From the NCBI GenBank assembly GCA_051453625.1, contig JBOZIK010000001.1, forward strand, positions 97,843,834 to 97,907,833: DNA of 64,000 nt. Reading direction: 5' to 3'. This document shows positions 24,377-36,531 of the stretch, in pieces (position 1 is the stretch's first letter; every line of letters starts with the position of its first letter). The DNA is from Welwitschia mirabilis. Lineage: Eukaryota; Gnetophyta; Gnetopsida; Welwitschiales. Both the position numbers and the translations under genes were made by a program. The notes under the pieces were generated by a model. The model was not told where the DNA came from and did not search any database. It saw only the letters and a program-made list of their open reading frames with translations.

Positions 24377-25040
24377 NNNNNNNNNNNNNNNNNNNNNNNN
24401 NNNNNNNNNNNNNNNNNNNNNNNNNNNNNNNNNNNNNNNNNNNNNNNNNNNNNNNNNNNNNNNNNNNNNNNNNNNNNNNNNNNNNNNNNNNNNNNNNNNN
24501 NNNNNNNNNNNNNNNNNNNNNNNNNNNNNNNNNNNNNNNNNNNNNNNNNNNNNNNNNNNNNNNNNNNNNNNNNNNNNNNNNNNNNNNNNNNNNNNNNNNN
24601 NNNNNNNNNNNNNNNNNNNNNNNNNNNNNNNNNNNNNNNNNNNNNNNNNNNNNNNNNNNNNNNNNNNNNNNNNNNNNNNNNNNNNNNNNNNNNNNNNNNN
24701 NNNNNNNNNNNNNNNNNNNNNNNNNNNNNNNNNNNNNNNNNNNNNNNNNNNNNNNNNNNNNNNNNNNNNNNNNNNNNNNNNNNNNNNNNNNNNNNNNNNN
24801 NNNNNNNNNNNNNNNNNNNNNNNNNNNNNNNNNNNNNNNNNNNNNNNNNNNNNNNNNNNNNNNNNNNNNNNNNNNNNNNNNNNNNNNNNNNNNNNNNNNN
24901 NNNNNNNNNNNNNNNNNNNNNNNNNNNNNNNNNNNNNNNNNNNNNNNNNNNNNNNNNNNNNNNNNNNNNNNNNNNNNNNNNNNNNNNNNNNNNNNNNNNN
25001 NNNNNNNNNNNNNNNNNNNNNNNNNNNNNNNNNNNNNNNN
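24377..25040. other. Assembly gap (664 N)
   Basis: Hides the 3' end of the short-LTR element and the re-entry point into the A1 LTR. The two long X-filled frames across it are artefacts. Confidence 0.99.
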
Positions 25041-25865
25041 TACCCTTCCTCACTTTATTTAAAGGGGATAACATTGTTTATGATATTTCAAGAGATTGAA
25101 GATTTAGTTATGATTTTTTCCTAAGCGTCCCATAGGGAGGGCTTAGCTACCAAGCTAGCATGATGCTTCTTGGTTTAGCATAAGTACATTTTCTGACTGT
25201 ATGTTTTACTTCTTCTAATACTAAAGTACTACACGTTCTTGGTGCACTACTTTGATATTAGGCATAAATGTCATAATTTTTATACTTAGCATTAATTGGG
25301 TCATGCTTTTACTTTAAGATCCAATTTTATGATTTTCATTTACATTATAGCTTATATAATTTAGATGTTTATTTGATGGATCTTGGAATACCTCTAATTT
25401 TTATGCTTATTTTATTCTTTCTGTAAAGGCTAGGTGGCTTGGTTATATCACCCTTATGTCTATGATGGATAAGATTCTATCATTATGCTTGAGCTAGAGC
25501 TACTCATGATCATAGTGGATTATATCATTGTGAATGAGTCGGAAGTAAAGCTACATGTCTTCATTATAAGTACTTATGCTTTTCATTAAAGTTGTTATGT
25601 GAGTTTAAATGCTATATCCCATTTGTAGCTCTTTAAATATCATTTCAATCTCTACTACTTTCTAGTTTTGTTCTTATTTTACTAATATATTTTATCATCT
25701 ATTTTTGAAAAATAATGACACTAGGACCATACCACAAATGGTAGTCCTAGTACTTTTGGTAAAATTTGGGTTTGATCACATAAGATTTGTATTCCTTGAA
25801 TGATGTTGTGAATTATCATATATTAATAATAGATATAAGCATTTCCAAATTCCACCATGGATAGC
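25041..25865 (+). mobile_element. A1 5' LTR, second part
   Basis: Aligns with 36995-37825 of the 3' LTR: atatttcaagagattgaag, gctagcatgatg.tt, ggtttagcat.agtac, gatggatcttgg, ctcatgatcatagtg. It ends around 25865, just before the primer site. The 3' LTR contains about 200 bp (36795-36990) with no partner on this side, presumably lost in the gap. Confidence 0.8.
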
Positions 25866-25869
25866 TTTT

Positions 25870-25887
25870 TAACACTATTGCTAGGGA
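25870..25887 (+). promoter_or_regulatory. Primer-binding site for tRNA-Asp (Athila type), deaminated
   Basis: TAACACTATTGCTAGGGA against the canonical TGGCGCCGTTGCCGGGGA. There are 11 identities and 7 differences, and every difference is G-to-A or C-to-T. It stands directly 3' of the LTR where minus-strand cDNA synthesis is primed. The bases after it (tagtaacatggtagc) also resemble Athila leaders. This places A1 in the Athila/Tat branch. Confidence 0.75.
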
Positions 25888-26961
25888 TAGTAACATGGTA
25901 GCTATAGTGGGAAACANNNNNNNNNNNNTCTCTTTCTCTTTTTATATTTATTCCTTTTTATGCATTTCATTTTTATTTTTGTCTTTATTTCTTGTTTTGC
26001 TTTGAAAAAGATTATCTAGATAGTATACCAAATTTTCTTATAGGGGACAATATTTTGTAAGTTTTAAAGAAAAGATTTCAAAAAAAATAATTTTTTCCCT
26101 CATTCTTCTTTCATCTCTCTTTCTACCATCCTTTCTCTTCTCTCTTTCCATCTCTCTATTAGGTGACTTCATTATTAGGCACTTGAAGATTATGTTGAAA
26201 AAGGACATCATCAAAAATCTTAGGGAAGTGCTTTAATACATATGGTTTTCATTTTTTGTAATTTTTATTTCTCTACATTGCATTGCATTGTATTTCTATT
26301 TTTTAAATTTTGCATCATGCCTTCCTAGGACCTATATTTGATCTTTTTCTATTAGTAAGTCGACCTGACCCTAAATCTCAAACTATTAAATTTTCTATAA
26401 ACTTGATTATAGATCTTTTCAAGCCATGTTTATGCCATCTTATAAGCATTGCTATGTTCCTAATCGATGCTGTTAGCTTAGCATATAAAACCATCTTCAT
26501 CTTTGCTAAGTTTCACTTTTATGACATCTTGAACCTTTCATATGTTGTGTGCTCTTAGAAACATAACCTGTCTTAACTGTTTTCTTACATTTTATGAATT
26601 GGAAATAAACCACTAATAGTATATTGCATCAACTCCTTGTTATGGATAGAAACCATAGAGGCTAGTCACCAGAGAGACATCAATAAAGACATAATGGCTC
26701 TAGGAGTAACCCTCATCCAAATGAACCTAGACTTATCTTGAAAGATTATCTTTAACTTAAATGTTTAGATACACTTTCTTGAATTGTTTAACCTATGAAT
26801 GCTAAGAGTCAGAAGATATCTACTTACATCTAAAAGAATTTGAGTGTATCCTATCCATAGTTCCTCAGAATTTAAATACATCTAATGCATTTATAGTGAC
26901 CTTATTTATTTTTTCGCTTAAAGAGAAGGTAAAATATTAGCTTTATTCATTGAGATTATAA
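25888..26961 (+). mobile_element. A1 leader and start of interior
   Basis: Follows the primer site. It contains a 12-base gap, a pyrimidine-rich tract (26098-26162) and one 82-codon frame at 26310-26558 with no known motif. It ends where E2 is inserted. No domain recognised. Confidence 0.5.
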
Positions 26962-27071
26962 TGTCCACCTCTTAATGTTTAATGTCTCATGTGTTATCTT
27001 GCTCACTTAGAAATGTCCTATTAATAATAATTATATAATTGCGATTCTTGTGTTAAGAGGTGGATATTACA
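26962..27071 (+). mobile_element. E2 5' LTR remnant, about 110 bp
   Basis: Begins TGTCCACCTCTTAA and ends TTAAGAGGTGGATATTACA. The 12-mers at 26964-26975 and 27053-27064 are perfect inverted repeats. The distal 80 bp match the end of the 3' LTR (30590-30668: ttatcttgcttacttagaa, ctagtaataattgtataat). Most of the LTR present at 29856-30668 is missing here, so it is internally deleted or re-formed. Confidence 0.55.
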
Positions 27072-27074
27072 TTT

Positions 27075-27087
27075 TGGTATCAAAGCC
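27075..27087 (+). promoter_or_regulatory. Primer-binding site of E2 (initiator tRNA-Met type)
   Basis: TGGTATCAAAGCC, one transition from the usual TGGTATCAGAGCC, four bases after the LTR end TATTACA. Confidence 0.75.
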
Positions 27088-29855
27088 TAGGTTGCGAGTT
27101 CATTGGGTACAATGGCTATTAGGCTACTATAAGTTTAACATAAAGCCTAGAGTTGATAATGTGTAATAATCAAATTAAGAAATATTGTATAGGTAATAAG
27201 ATCTTCCTCTTCTATATGGATAGAAATTTTATGCACTCTTGTCTCCCCAAATAAATAAACATTAATTAGCAGTTTTGCTTTTGTATTCAAAAAGAAAAAT
27301 ATGAAGTAATAATTGCATGATATTTTATGTTTAGTTAGGATAAAAAGAAATTTGAAAATCCTTCCAAAATAATAGTAGGATTGGAATTATCCCTTTTAAA
27401 GTAAGTTACTCGTATAACCTAAATTACCTTTTAAATTAAACATAAGATGCCATGCTAACTAGAGTTTGTGTTAGATGCTTAACCCCTCTTATGTCTTAAA
27501 AATTATTATAGAAGTAGGTTATATGTAGCTTCCTATTTAAGTTTAAGATGTATTAACTATATATAAAGTTTAGTAAAGTAAGATATTGGGAAGAAGTTAT
27601 ATGTTAAGTAATATCCAATAAATGGAAATTATTAATTACTATACTAAAGAGAAAATGTTTGATCTATTCATAGGTGAGTCATGTATGTCTAAGTATGTTA
27701 AATGAAAAAGTTAGAATATGCCATAAGCACCTTTAATATGCCTAGCTATATTGTGGATACTTTAATTAAGAAAATGCTAAGCAAAGAATAATAATCAAGC
27801 CCTAAATAAGTAAATTCATTCCAAATTTAAATGAGGTTAGTAGTGTTAAATTAAGACATATAAAAATCTTGATTTTTTTTCATCAAATATAATAATTATA
27901 TTGACAAGATTTTGAGTACTATATTTCACATTACAGTACCTTATATATCCATAGTTAAAATATTCATGTCATGTAATACAATCGCTCATAATGAATTAAG
28001 AATATAAGCATGTCTATCTATAGTCAGTGTTTGACCATAAGTCTAGATCTGATTAAGAGTATTGTAGAAGATAAATATTCCTCCTTTCTATTTTAAATCT
28101 CTTATTATTGTATATTCTAATACAATCTTAATTTCTCATAAACATGTGAAACATCCCCTACAACTTGTGCAAGGTTTAATAAAACTAAAAATTTGCATGA
28201 TCTAGTTGTTGGTGTCACATTCTCATGAAAATAAAAATAATAGCTGAAACAAGTTTTTATTTATACACATCATCTTGTTATGAAATTAGTCAAGAGTTTT
28301 GAAAACCCCACCTTAAGAATTAGTTATAGGGCTAGTTAATTATTATGGGGTGAAAAAGTAATTGAATATACATAAGGAGTAATGTAAAGGACTAAATATG
28401 TAATTAGTTCATATCTTATTTATGCTTAAAGAAGGAGAGAATAGAATGTGTAAGAAACATGATATTCAAATATAATTATAAGTATTAGTTAAAGTAATAC
28501 CCTTTTAAAGATATTTAAGATCTTCAGAAATGAAGGAAGAAACTAAGGTTTACATTAAAAATGATAACATCTCTATCATGTTTCATACTGATAACCTGAA
28601 GTATGAGAAGCTAGTAAATCTTATGAAAAAGTTACCACTTTTTTGTTTTTATGTATTGACTTCCTTATGATTTATTTCAACAAATCAATCATCATAGTTC
28701 ACTTACCGCTATCATATGATCTTTATTCACTAGTATGCATTTATTCTAAATGCATCTACCTTGATATCATCTGGTACCTTAGGTATTATTTATTGGCACT
28801 ATTGTTTCCCTTCTTAATATACTTAGTATGTTAACTTTTATTATTTAAGGGTGTCTAAGGGACTTGTGAATGCTAACAACATCTACAATATTTTAGGCAA
28901 TTCAATAAAGGTAACCTTGATAACTATTATTAGTTTGGTGCACATGTTGGGTTCTTTATATTATTGTTAAAAATGTAAATAGGGCATCATCCAAAACTAA
29001 TGTGTTTAAATGATATTTAATATCATAGAGTATCTTTGTTAGTGTTCACCTTAGTAAGTTGTGGTAAGGATAATGGAGATAATAAACACACGTGACAAAC
29101 ATTATGAAGATATAAGCTATTAGAGTACACATCGGTGATAGAATAAGCCATTGCCTTAGGTACTACATTACGATAACCTTCCTAATCTATGACGTATGAA
29201 AACTTAAATTGCATTTAAGTAAGTAAATTATGGAAAAACAAGGAGCATGTGGAGCTTGGGCATAATAATTTGAAGGATAAAAACACTTTATCTTGAACTT
29301 GTATGTGGTCCTAGATTTCTTTTTATTTCTTATATGATCCTAAGTTCTTGTGATTTTTTATCTTTAAAGAAATTATTATTTTTTAAATTCTTGTAATTTC
29401 AAAAGAAAAATCTTGTTTATCTCCAATTAATTAAAACTCTATTATGAATATGGATTGCAGTTTCAATATATTCATAATCTTGTTTAATCTTAGTTCTTAT
29501 GGCAAAAAACATTGTATTGTTAACAATTGTTGGTGAAGTATCTTGATTTATTATTCCTTGGGAATTTTCTTCTTATTAATGATCTAATTGTTGATGCATC
29601 TTGATTTTGTAATTAATCCATGATTGATAGAACTAAAATTACTCCATATTTAGATCTAATTAACTTTTTAGATTGTATCATAAATATTGAATAAAAATAA
29701 ATAGTAATGTAAGAAAAATAATAAAGGTATATAAGATACTCTTATCAAGACAACTAAATAGTTAAGTAACATGAAAGTTGATGAGTGAGATTTTATAATG
29801 AAGGCCTAAGCTATTGGCAAGTTTCCAGGAGGAAACCTCCTAAAGTGAAGAGATT
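27088..29855 (+). mobile_element. E2 interior, no readable coding region
   Basis: About 2.8 kb between the E2 primer site and its 3' LTR. No gag or pol motif could be read in any frame; the longest frame (28643-28834) is hydrophobic and AT-driven. The last 30 bases hold a purine-rich tract (ggaggaaacctcc ... gtgaagagat) suitable as a polypurine tract. It is either a non-autonomous element or too decayed to recognise. Confidence 0.5.
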
Positions 29856-30668
29856 TGTTACATTTAGATTTTTCTAAGGTTAGAAAGCCTTTCTAGTTGA
29901 TTTGATAAATAATTAAATGTTAAAATTTATTAATAATAAATAAGTCTAGTTGATAATTATTTAAATATAATAAAAATAATAATAGTAAAAGCGTAAATAA
30001 ATAATTGCATGTTATTTATTTTAGAATTTATTGAAATCTTAACTTATAGTTACTAATTTTAGTGAATTAATTGAAAAATTAAGTTAATTATGTAAATTGT
30101 TATCACTTGTTCATGTTTTTCTATTTTTACAATTTGGAATTGGATTACTTGACTTATTTTGGAAATTAACTACAATTTTGATATAGATTTCTCTTAATTT
30201 ATCTTGATCATGAAATAATAAATATATGTGATCTGGAGTATTTACTCATGTAATTTATTTCATGTAGTTAAATTTATTTAACACTATTATATTATATTAT
30301 TGTTTACACCCATTGGTCAAGCTTAGAAAGGAAGGGTTATGGGAACCTAAACTACTTGTAGAAACTAAAGCCTTACTATTAATCCTATGGTTAGTTATTT
30401 TATATAAATACCTGAATCCCCTAGCCATTAGAGTCATAGATTTATATCTTGCAATTGTAAAAGTGTTGGAGATTAGATACAGATAGCATTACCAGAAGAC
30501 TTAGCTTAGAACAAGTATGGTCCCAAACCTCATTTTGTAATTCTTGCATGGTCCCAATTTTATATTTGCATGCTGTTAATGTCTTATGTATTATCTTGCT
30601 TACTTAGAAGTGCCCTACTAGTAATAATTGTATAATCACAATGCTTTCATTAAGACGTGGACACTACA
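29856..30668 (+). mobile_element. E2 3' LTR
   Basis: TGTTACATTTAGATTTTTC ... GTGGACACTACA, 813 bp. It matches the LTR at 3032 over most of its length and the remnant at 26962-27071 at its end. The A1 gag frame starts immediately after it, which fixes the insertion boundary. Confidence 0.8.
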
Positions 30669-31800
30669 GAGACGTACTTCCATCACCACCTGGGCTAAAC
30701 TCAATCAAGAATTCATTAGGAAAATTTTTCCTAATCATAAAGCCAATGATTTTAGAAGGCAAATTATGAACTTTTAACAAAAGGACAATGAAATCCTTTC
30801 CTACACCTTAGAGAGATTCGAGAACCTACTTCTTAAATTCCCACAACATGGTTTTAAGCAAGGAAGAGTTATAAGTTTATTTTATGAAGTACTTTAATCT
30901 AATAATAGGAAACTTGTAGAAATGATGTATAGAGGAGGTCTTTTTAGATTTTTAGGTTGATAAAATTTGGAACTACCTTGAGATCATATCTAAGAGTTCT
31001 AAGAATTGGAGGAAATCTAATAAGCCAATAAGATTACAACTACCTATTAGATCTACTAATATCTTCAAACTCCTTGATAACATTGAGGTTAACCAAAAGT
31101 TAGAGAGCTTTTATAGAAAATTAAAACTATTAATACCAATTATAAGCCCATAACTCCAACTTTCCATTACAATATTTATCAAGTGAATACTAATTAAACC
31201 TTAGATTTCCCATCCATTTCCATGTTCCAAGGAGTAGTAAATGAATAAGTCAATGCTACTAGATAAGAATGGCACATATAAAGAGCCAACAACCTCTACT
31301 CCAACACCTATAACCCTCGATGAGAAACCACCAAACTTTTCATGGAAATAAGACAACCCTATTTAAGCCTAAAATAATGTACCTAAAACTTCAAATCCTT
31401 CTATAAGTTTCAACCCTTTGGAAATCATCCTTTAAAAGTTCATGGAAGTGCAACATCACATTAATGCATCTCAACAATAATTTAATCAATAAAAGTTTTC
31501 TACATTGTAAAATTTAGAATAAGAAATGCATCAATTAAGTCAAAATCTTCTGGCTACTCATAAGACTAACCATAGTATTTGTAAGTTAATAGAGGATATA
31601 CAAACCAATGAAACTAAGGTCATACACTTAAGAAGTGGAAAGAAAATTAATAAAGAATTAGAAGAGAAACAATCCTAAGAAGAAGAAGTGTAACAACATG
31701 AGCCTAAAGGTAAAGAAAAAGTAGATGAAAAACATGAAGATAAGAAAGTTTTTTCAACTTACAAAAAACACATACCCTTTTATCAAAAATTTACAAATAG
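30669..31800 (+). pseudogene. A1 gag (retrotransposon gag domain), interrupted by E2
   Basis: From 30677 a frame with occasional stops reads TWAKLNQEFI, then NEILSYTLERFENLLLKFPQ, HGFKQGRVISLFYEVL and MMYRGG. This is the conserved core of Ty3/gypsy capsid-like gag (W-x-x-L ... F-x-x-F-P ... E-x-x-x-x-Y-x-x-R-F-x-x-L-L ... C-P-x-H-G, then the G-G box). The N-terminal part must lie before 26962. After about 31100 the frame decays; a Glu/Lys-rich stretch at 31640-31760 probably marks the gag-protease linker. Confidence 0.8.
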
Positions 31801-32400
31801 TCACTTTGCTAGAAAACAACTAGAAGCATTAGAAATTTTCAAGGAAGTGAAAATCAATATCCCTTTTTTAGAAGCCATTAAATAAGTCCTTTCTTCTGTC
31901 ATATGCACTGTTAAAAAAAGGATGAATGTAAAGAGTAAAGACTTCCTTGCTCAACAAACTAGTATTATCATTCAAAATCAAATCCTTCCAAAATACAAAG
32001 ACCTATGATGTCCTACAATATCCATAACTATTAGTAATACAAACTTCCAATAAGACTTGTTAGATCTTAGAGCTAGTATTAATATTTTACCTTATAGTAT
32101 CTACAAGGTACTTGGTTTAAATGATCTCAAGGATACCAAACTTAAATTATAATTAGTTGATAATTCCTTGAATATACCTTTGGTGATAGTTGAAGATGTG
32201 ATTGTCCAAGTTGAAAATTGGTACTTTCTATTATACTTTGTAGTCTTGGAGATGGAAATGACTAAAAGCCAAACCATTCCTATCATCTTATGGAGATTGT
32301 TTCTTGCTACTTCTAATGCCTTTATCAATTGTGAAAATGGCCTTTTGAACATTTCATTTGAAAACATAATTATTAAATTAAATGTTTTCAATACTATAAA
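31801..32400 (+). pseudogene. A1 aspartic protease, Athila type
   Basis: At 31840-31900 it reads EVKINIPFLEAIK, the linker typical of Athila/Tat polyproteins, then KYKDL, and at about 32060 DLRASINILPYSIYKVLGL. The catalytic D-L/T-G-A-S box therefore has Arg in place of Gly. It continues with LVDNSLNIPLVIVEDVIVQV, then PIILWRLFLATSNAFI (the I-I-L-G-R-P-F-L-A-T box with Gly to Trp and Pro to Leu). Both conserved glycines are lost, so it is inactive, but the overall register is well kept. Confidence 0.85.
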
Positions 32401-32734
32401 GCAAACTGATGATTTAAAAGAAGCGGACTTTGTTGAACGACTTGATGATCTTGATTCTTATCCTTATAAGAAAAAAGTTATTTTTCTTTCATTTTATTTG
32501 GATTTTTATTTACATGATAACAATTCTACTTATGAAATGGAATTGCCTCTTGAAAATATAAAATTCATCTTTGATGATAATCCTCTTGATTCATTGATTT
32601 CTTCATCTATGCCTTTATCAAAAGAAAATACTTTTCAAGAATTATTAGCTAAGCAAGAGAAAGGGATAGGATGGTCCTATTATGACTTAAAATCTTTAAA
32701 CCTTAAGCAATATTCTTCTTACATCCTTCTTTAA
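32401..32734 (+). pseudogene. A1 protease-RT linker, open frame that ends before RT
   Basis: The frame 32168-32734 stays open for 188 codons, unusually long for this window. It ends with LLAKQEKGIGWSYYDLKSL, matching the L-x-x-x-x-x-A-I-G-W-x-x-x-D-L-K-G box just upstream of the Athila RT. No RT, RNase H or integrase motif follows before the 3' ORF at 34500, so that part of pol appears deleted. Confidence 0.75.
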
Positions 32735-34500
32735 TTTTTTTAAAGTCATGTGTGAAGTCTTTTCATAACAAAATTTCTACATCCCATTCAGGACTTAATC
32801 AACCACTATCTTCTTTGCTCTTGATCCTATTTCACATTTACCCATAAGTGCATATCAAACTTGTAAATCTAAATTGATATTATCAAATGATCTTAAACTA
32901 GATTTACCTACTCTAGCCTTGGAAAGCTTGGATCAAACTATTAAAAAACCTCTTGCGTTTAAAAATGCTCTTTTCATAGAAAACCCTAATCATGACCATC
33001 CTTCTCACCTACATTTTTCCAAGTCACCTTCATGTAATCCCTTATCACCTACATTTCATCCACCTCTTCCAACATCTTATGAGTTCATGAGAATGATTGA
33101 TCCCAGTTAATGGTTTTTCCTTCAAATCATGAATAAAGANNNNNNNNNNATGGTCTTTTCTTAATTTATGAATAAAGAGATTTTTACCTTTTCAAAGATT
33201 AGTTAAATTTTTGTTCATTTTTACTTTTTCATTAACTTGTTCTTTGAATGTTTGAGTTCATTATTAAGATTTGCATGCATTTAGAGATCTCCAATTAGAA
33301 ACCAAAGGAAAAAGTGGATTTTTTTCTTTTATGGCAATTCTTTGTTTTAAAGCATTTATGGGGTTGATATTACTTTCTCTATTAGGCTATTGAGCCAATA
33401 ACCTATTTTCATGTGGCATGAATACAAAAAGAAAAAATAATAAGAGCAAAAAATATCAAAAAAATATTAAATATCTTTAGCACATATTTTTATGATATTT
33501 TCTATTGGATTTATTTAAGTACTTTTGGGCTATAAATGCCTACTAGTAATGTAGCTTTAACAATTCATTTGTGATACATTCATCTACATTGAGGATATAC
33601 ATGCTTGCTAGCAATATAACACCAAATCATTTTTATATGACATGTTAAATCTATTTGAAGAAGGTATCACAACACTAAATTCTCAATGTGATTAAATGCT
33701 TAAAACTTGGATGCACATGAAACAAGGAGGAAATGAATGAAACTAAGATGGGATTGGAGAAATATTGTGTTTGCTTATTTTAATAATTAAATTTGACATT
33801 CCTTAGTTAGTTATGGTTTTGCAAGGATTTACTATAATAGACTTTTCTTTATCTTGGTAAAGAATTGACCTGAATTATGTAAATAAATAAGACCATTAGC
33901 TTGTATTTTCATCTTGTCTCATTTATTCAAAAGACACATAGTATGGTTCATAGGATGCATAGTAGGGTTTTGAATGTCATTCATTTACTTCACATTTTCA
34001 CTCACTTTCATTATCCATTTTAAGTCACAATCCTTCGATTCCTCTTTATATGAAAGTGCATCAATACATACATTGTGTTTTTTATGATTTATCCCATATA
34101 TCCATGTCTATATCTAAGAAAAATAAATCCAGACTATTGATAAGATTTTGTCATCTAATGACCCTTATTTCACCCACTTTCTATAAAAAATTATAATTTC
34201 CAAGCCGATCACATCAAGCACTCATTTTTCCTATGATCAAAACATCATTGCAATTCTCGTCTAGTTTGTGCAAGCCACATGTCAAAGTTAAATTGGTGTC
34301 CCTACCTAACTTCACTAGCACTACTATCTTTTCATCTTTCTATGCTTCTAATTTTAATTTACAATGCTATCTAGCTATCCTCTTGGTTTTCAGATCATTA
34401 GTGAGATTTGTTTTATTCTAGAAGTCTAACTGCTATACTTCCACTTCATTTTTACTTTCTTAACTTTAATTTTTATTTTGATTTTATTTTACACTCATTT
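32735..34500 (+). mobile_element. A1 region between pol and 3' ORF, no domain seen
   Basis: Contains a 78-codon Pro/Ser/His-rich frame at 32874-33110 of unknown nature and a 10-base gap. The gap is flanked by near-duplicate sequence (catgaataaaga on the left, tatgaataaagaga on the right). Pol domains expected here are absent. Confidence 0.5.
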
Positions 34501-35600
34501 TTATTTCTTATATTTTATTCTTTTAGGAAATGATGAGTGGAAGAATAAGCCTCTTTTTGGAGGAAGACATCTTTACATCAGTTCTTACTTTATTTATACC
34601 CTTACACTTAACAAGATTTAAGTAAGGAATTAAAACTATTTTCTCAAAGGGGATGGTACCTTTACTTTTCCAAACTACTTTGGAGTTTTATAGGAGTGCA
34701 ACAATTAATGAAGATAATTCCTGTGTAATCCACTTCTCTGTTTGCTATACTTCCTTTATTATTTCTTTGAATGATGTAAAAATCTTGTTAGGAGTAGAGT
34801 ACCACAATAGTTTGCCTTACATTCTTATCAATTCCCTTATCTACTGTTGTACCAATTTTAATGTTGATTATTCACATAATTGATAAAGAATCCTACCTTG
34901 CAAATACATCTACAAAAACCAATTTGCACTCTTGAGGTTCATTATTCAAAATTCTTTACTCACCTCTTATGTAACTAATGCCTATAGTAGTCACCTTGAC
35001 ATGACTAAGATCATCCAAAATAGTAAACCATTTGATATTTTTAAGTTTCTTTTTAATACTATAGCCAACAATATGAATCACAAGAGTAATATTCCTCTTC
35101 CTTTCTTAGTTTCGAACTTAGTTTATAATGCCTTAGCTCACACCTTATACTTTGAGGGATGGGATAAAACCTTTACTAAAACCATAACCCTTATAAAGAT
35201 TACTCAACTTGAGAAGTGAAAGAATTAGGATTGGATTCTATAAGGCCTTCAAGAAGTTTAAAAGGAAAATAAAAGAAATCCTTCTTCTCCTCATTGTCCT
35301 CCTTCTTTAAACTCTTCACTCATTATAAGAAGAAAGGGAAAAGCTTCCACTGGTGAAACTTCTCATACTACTTATTGTCCACCTTCTTTTGCTCCTCCTT
35401 CTACCACTCATAGACATCTCTCAACTACTTCAAATGATACTTTTCTAGAGAAAGTCCATAAATATCAAAGGAATTGGATTGAAAAATTATGGAAAAAGAT
35501 GAAAAAGATTATAAAGAAATGTGAAGAGATATCTAAGAAGCCAGAAGAAATGAATTGGAAACTAGAAAGGTTGGCTTCTCATAAAATATCTATGAGTTAA
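34501..35600 (+). pseudogene. A1 3' ORF (Athila-type putative plant transposon protein region)
   Basis: A broken frame. Near 34535-34570 it reads WKNKPLFGGRHLYIS; at 34665-34800 LEFYRSATINED, then ISLNDVKILLGV; at 34990-35160 a helical stretch with NHKSNIPLPFLVSNLVYNAL. This resembles the domain found in the ORF downstream of pol in Athila-like elements (an L-V/x-x-F-Y ... V-x-x-S-x-x-x-I-N-x-L-L-G-L pattern). A Lys/Glu-rich coiled region follows at 35440-35590. The role in the element is not established; stops and frameshifts make it non-functional. Confidence 0.65.
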
Positions 35601-36518
35601 AATTTTCTAATCTTCTCTCTCTCACACTCTCTATCATTTGTATTGTTTGATTGTAATAGCTACATTATACTTGTATTTTGCTTTATTATAATGTCTTTTC
35701 AGTTTAATAGAAAATCAATACCAAGTTCTATTTTTTAAAAAAAAACTAGATTTTATTCTAAACTATCATGTAACTTCAAATATCTTAATTCAGCTGTCAA
35801 GCTCTGAAATGTAAGAATTAATGTCTAACTTTTAATAAAGCCAGTGCCATCGACATATCTAACTGACATAGTTGCCCTATTTTGTATAAATAGATTTCCA
35901 TTTTTTGCAAATTCTCTTGATTACATTTACTATATTTTTAGAATAAGTCTCAGTTAAAAAGTCATAGAAATGGACTGAATCAAATATCTATTTTACATTT
36001 TCATTTCAAAATCATCACATTCATCCCTTGTTTTCCATCTTATTTCAGTTATTTCTAAAGTTTTATGGCCACATATTTTAGATTCAGAACTTCAAGACAT
36101 TATAAAATAAAGTTTTTATCTTTAAGTTTTTTATTTTCACTAGTTTGCACTTTAGCTTTCCTAGTTTATTCATGCATTGAACATTTTTCTTTTCTTCTAG
36201 TTGCTTCCTTTTCTAGCTCATTCTAGACCACATTAGCATATGCATTATTCATTCCTAATTATTTTTACATTCAAATTTTTCATCTCAAAAATACTTGGAG
36301 GAAAAAGTTCAGCTTTGATTGGAAGAAATGGAATTTACACTTAAAGTAATTACTTTTCATGCTCTATCTTATACTTAAAGTGTAATTTTAGAGTACATTA
36401 GCTAAATTTTTTTCAAATCATCCTTCATATTCTGATACTTGATTGAATTAATTTATAATTTTTGAGATGTTATCTAATTTTTTGACACACTATTTTTGTT
36501 AAGGGACTAGCAAAAAAT
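35601..36518 (+). mobile_element. A1 3' untranslated interior
   Basis: Non-coding AT-rich DNA between the 3' ORF and the 3' LTR. Confidence 0.5.
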
Positions 36519-36531
36519 TGGTTGGAGGGTA
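36519..36531 (+). promoter_or_regulatory. Polypurine-like tract of A1
   Basis: ttggttggagggta directly before the LTR start TGATACCAC. This is the expected place for plus-strand priming. Confidence 0.55.

Noticed and set aside
24328-25124. Two ~250-codon frames across 24328-25074 and 24372-25124
   Set aside because: They consist almost wholly of N from the assembly gap. The same applies to the frames across 40037-40586, 48460-49154 and 63054-63435.
32101-32391. Minus-strand 96-codon frame
   Set aside because: Shadow of the A1 protease frame on the plus strand, which has clear family motifs.
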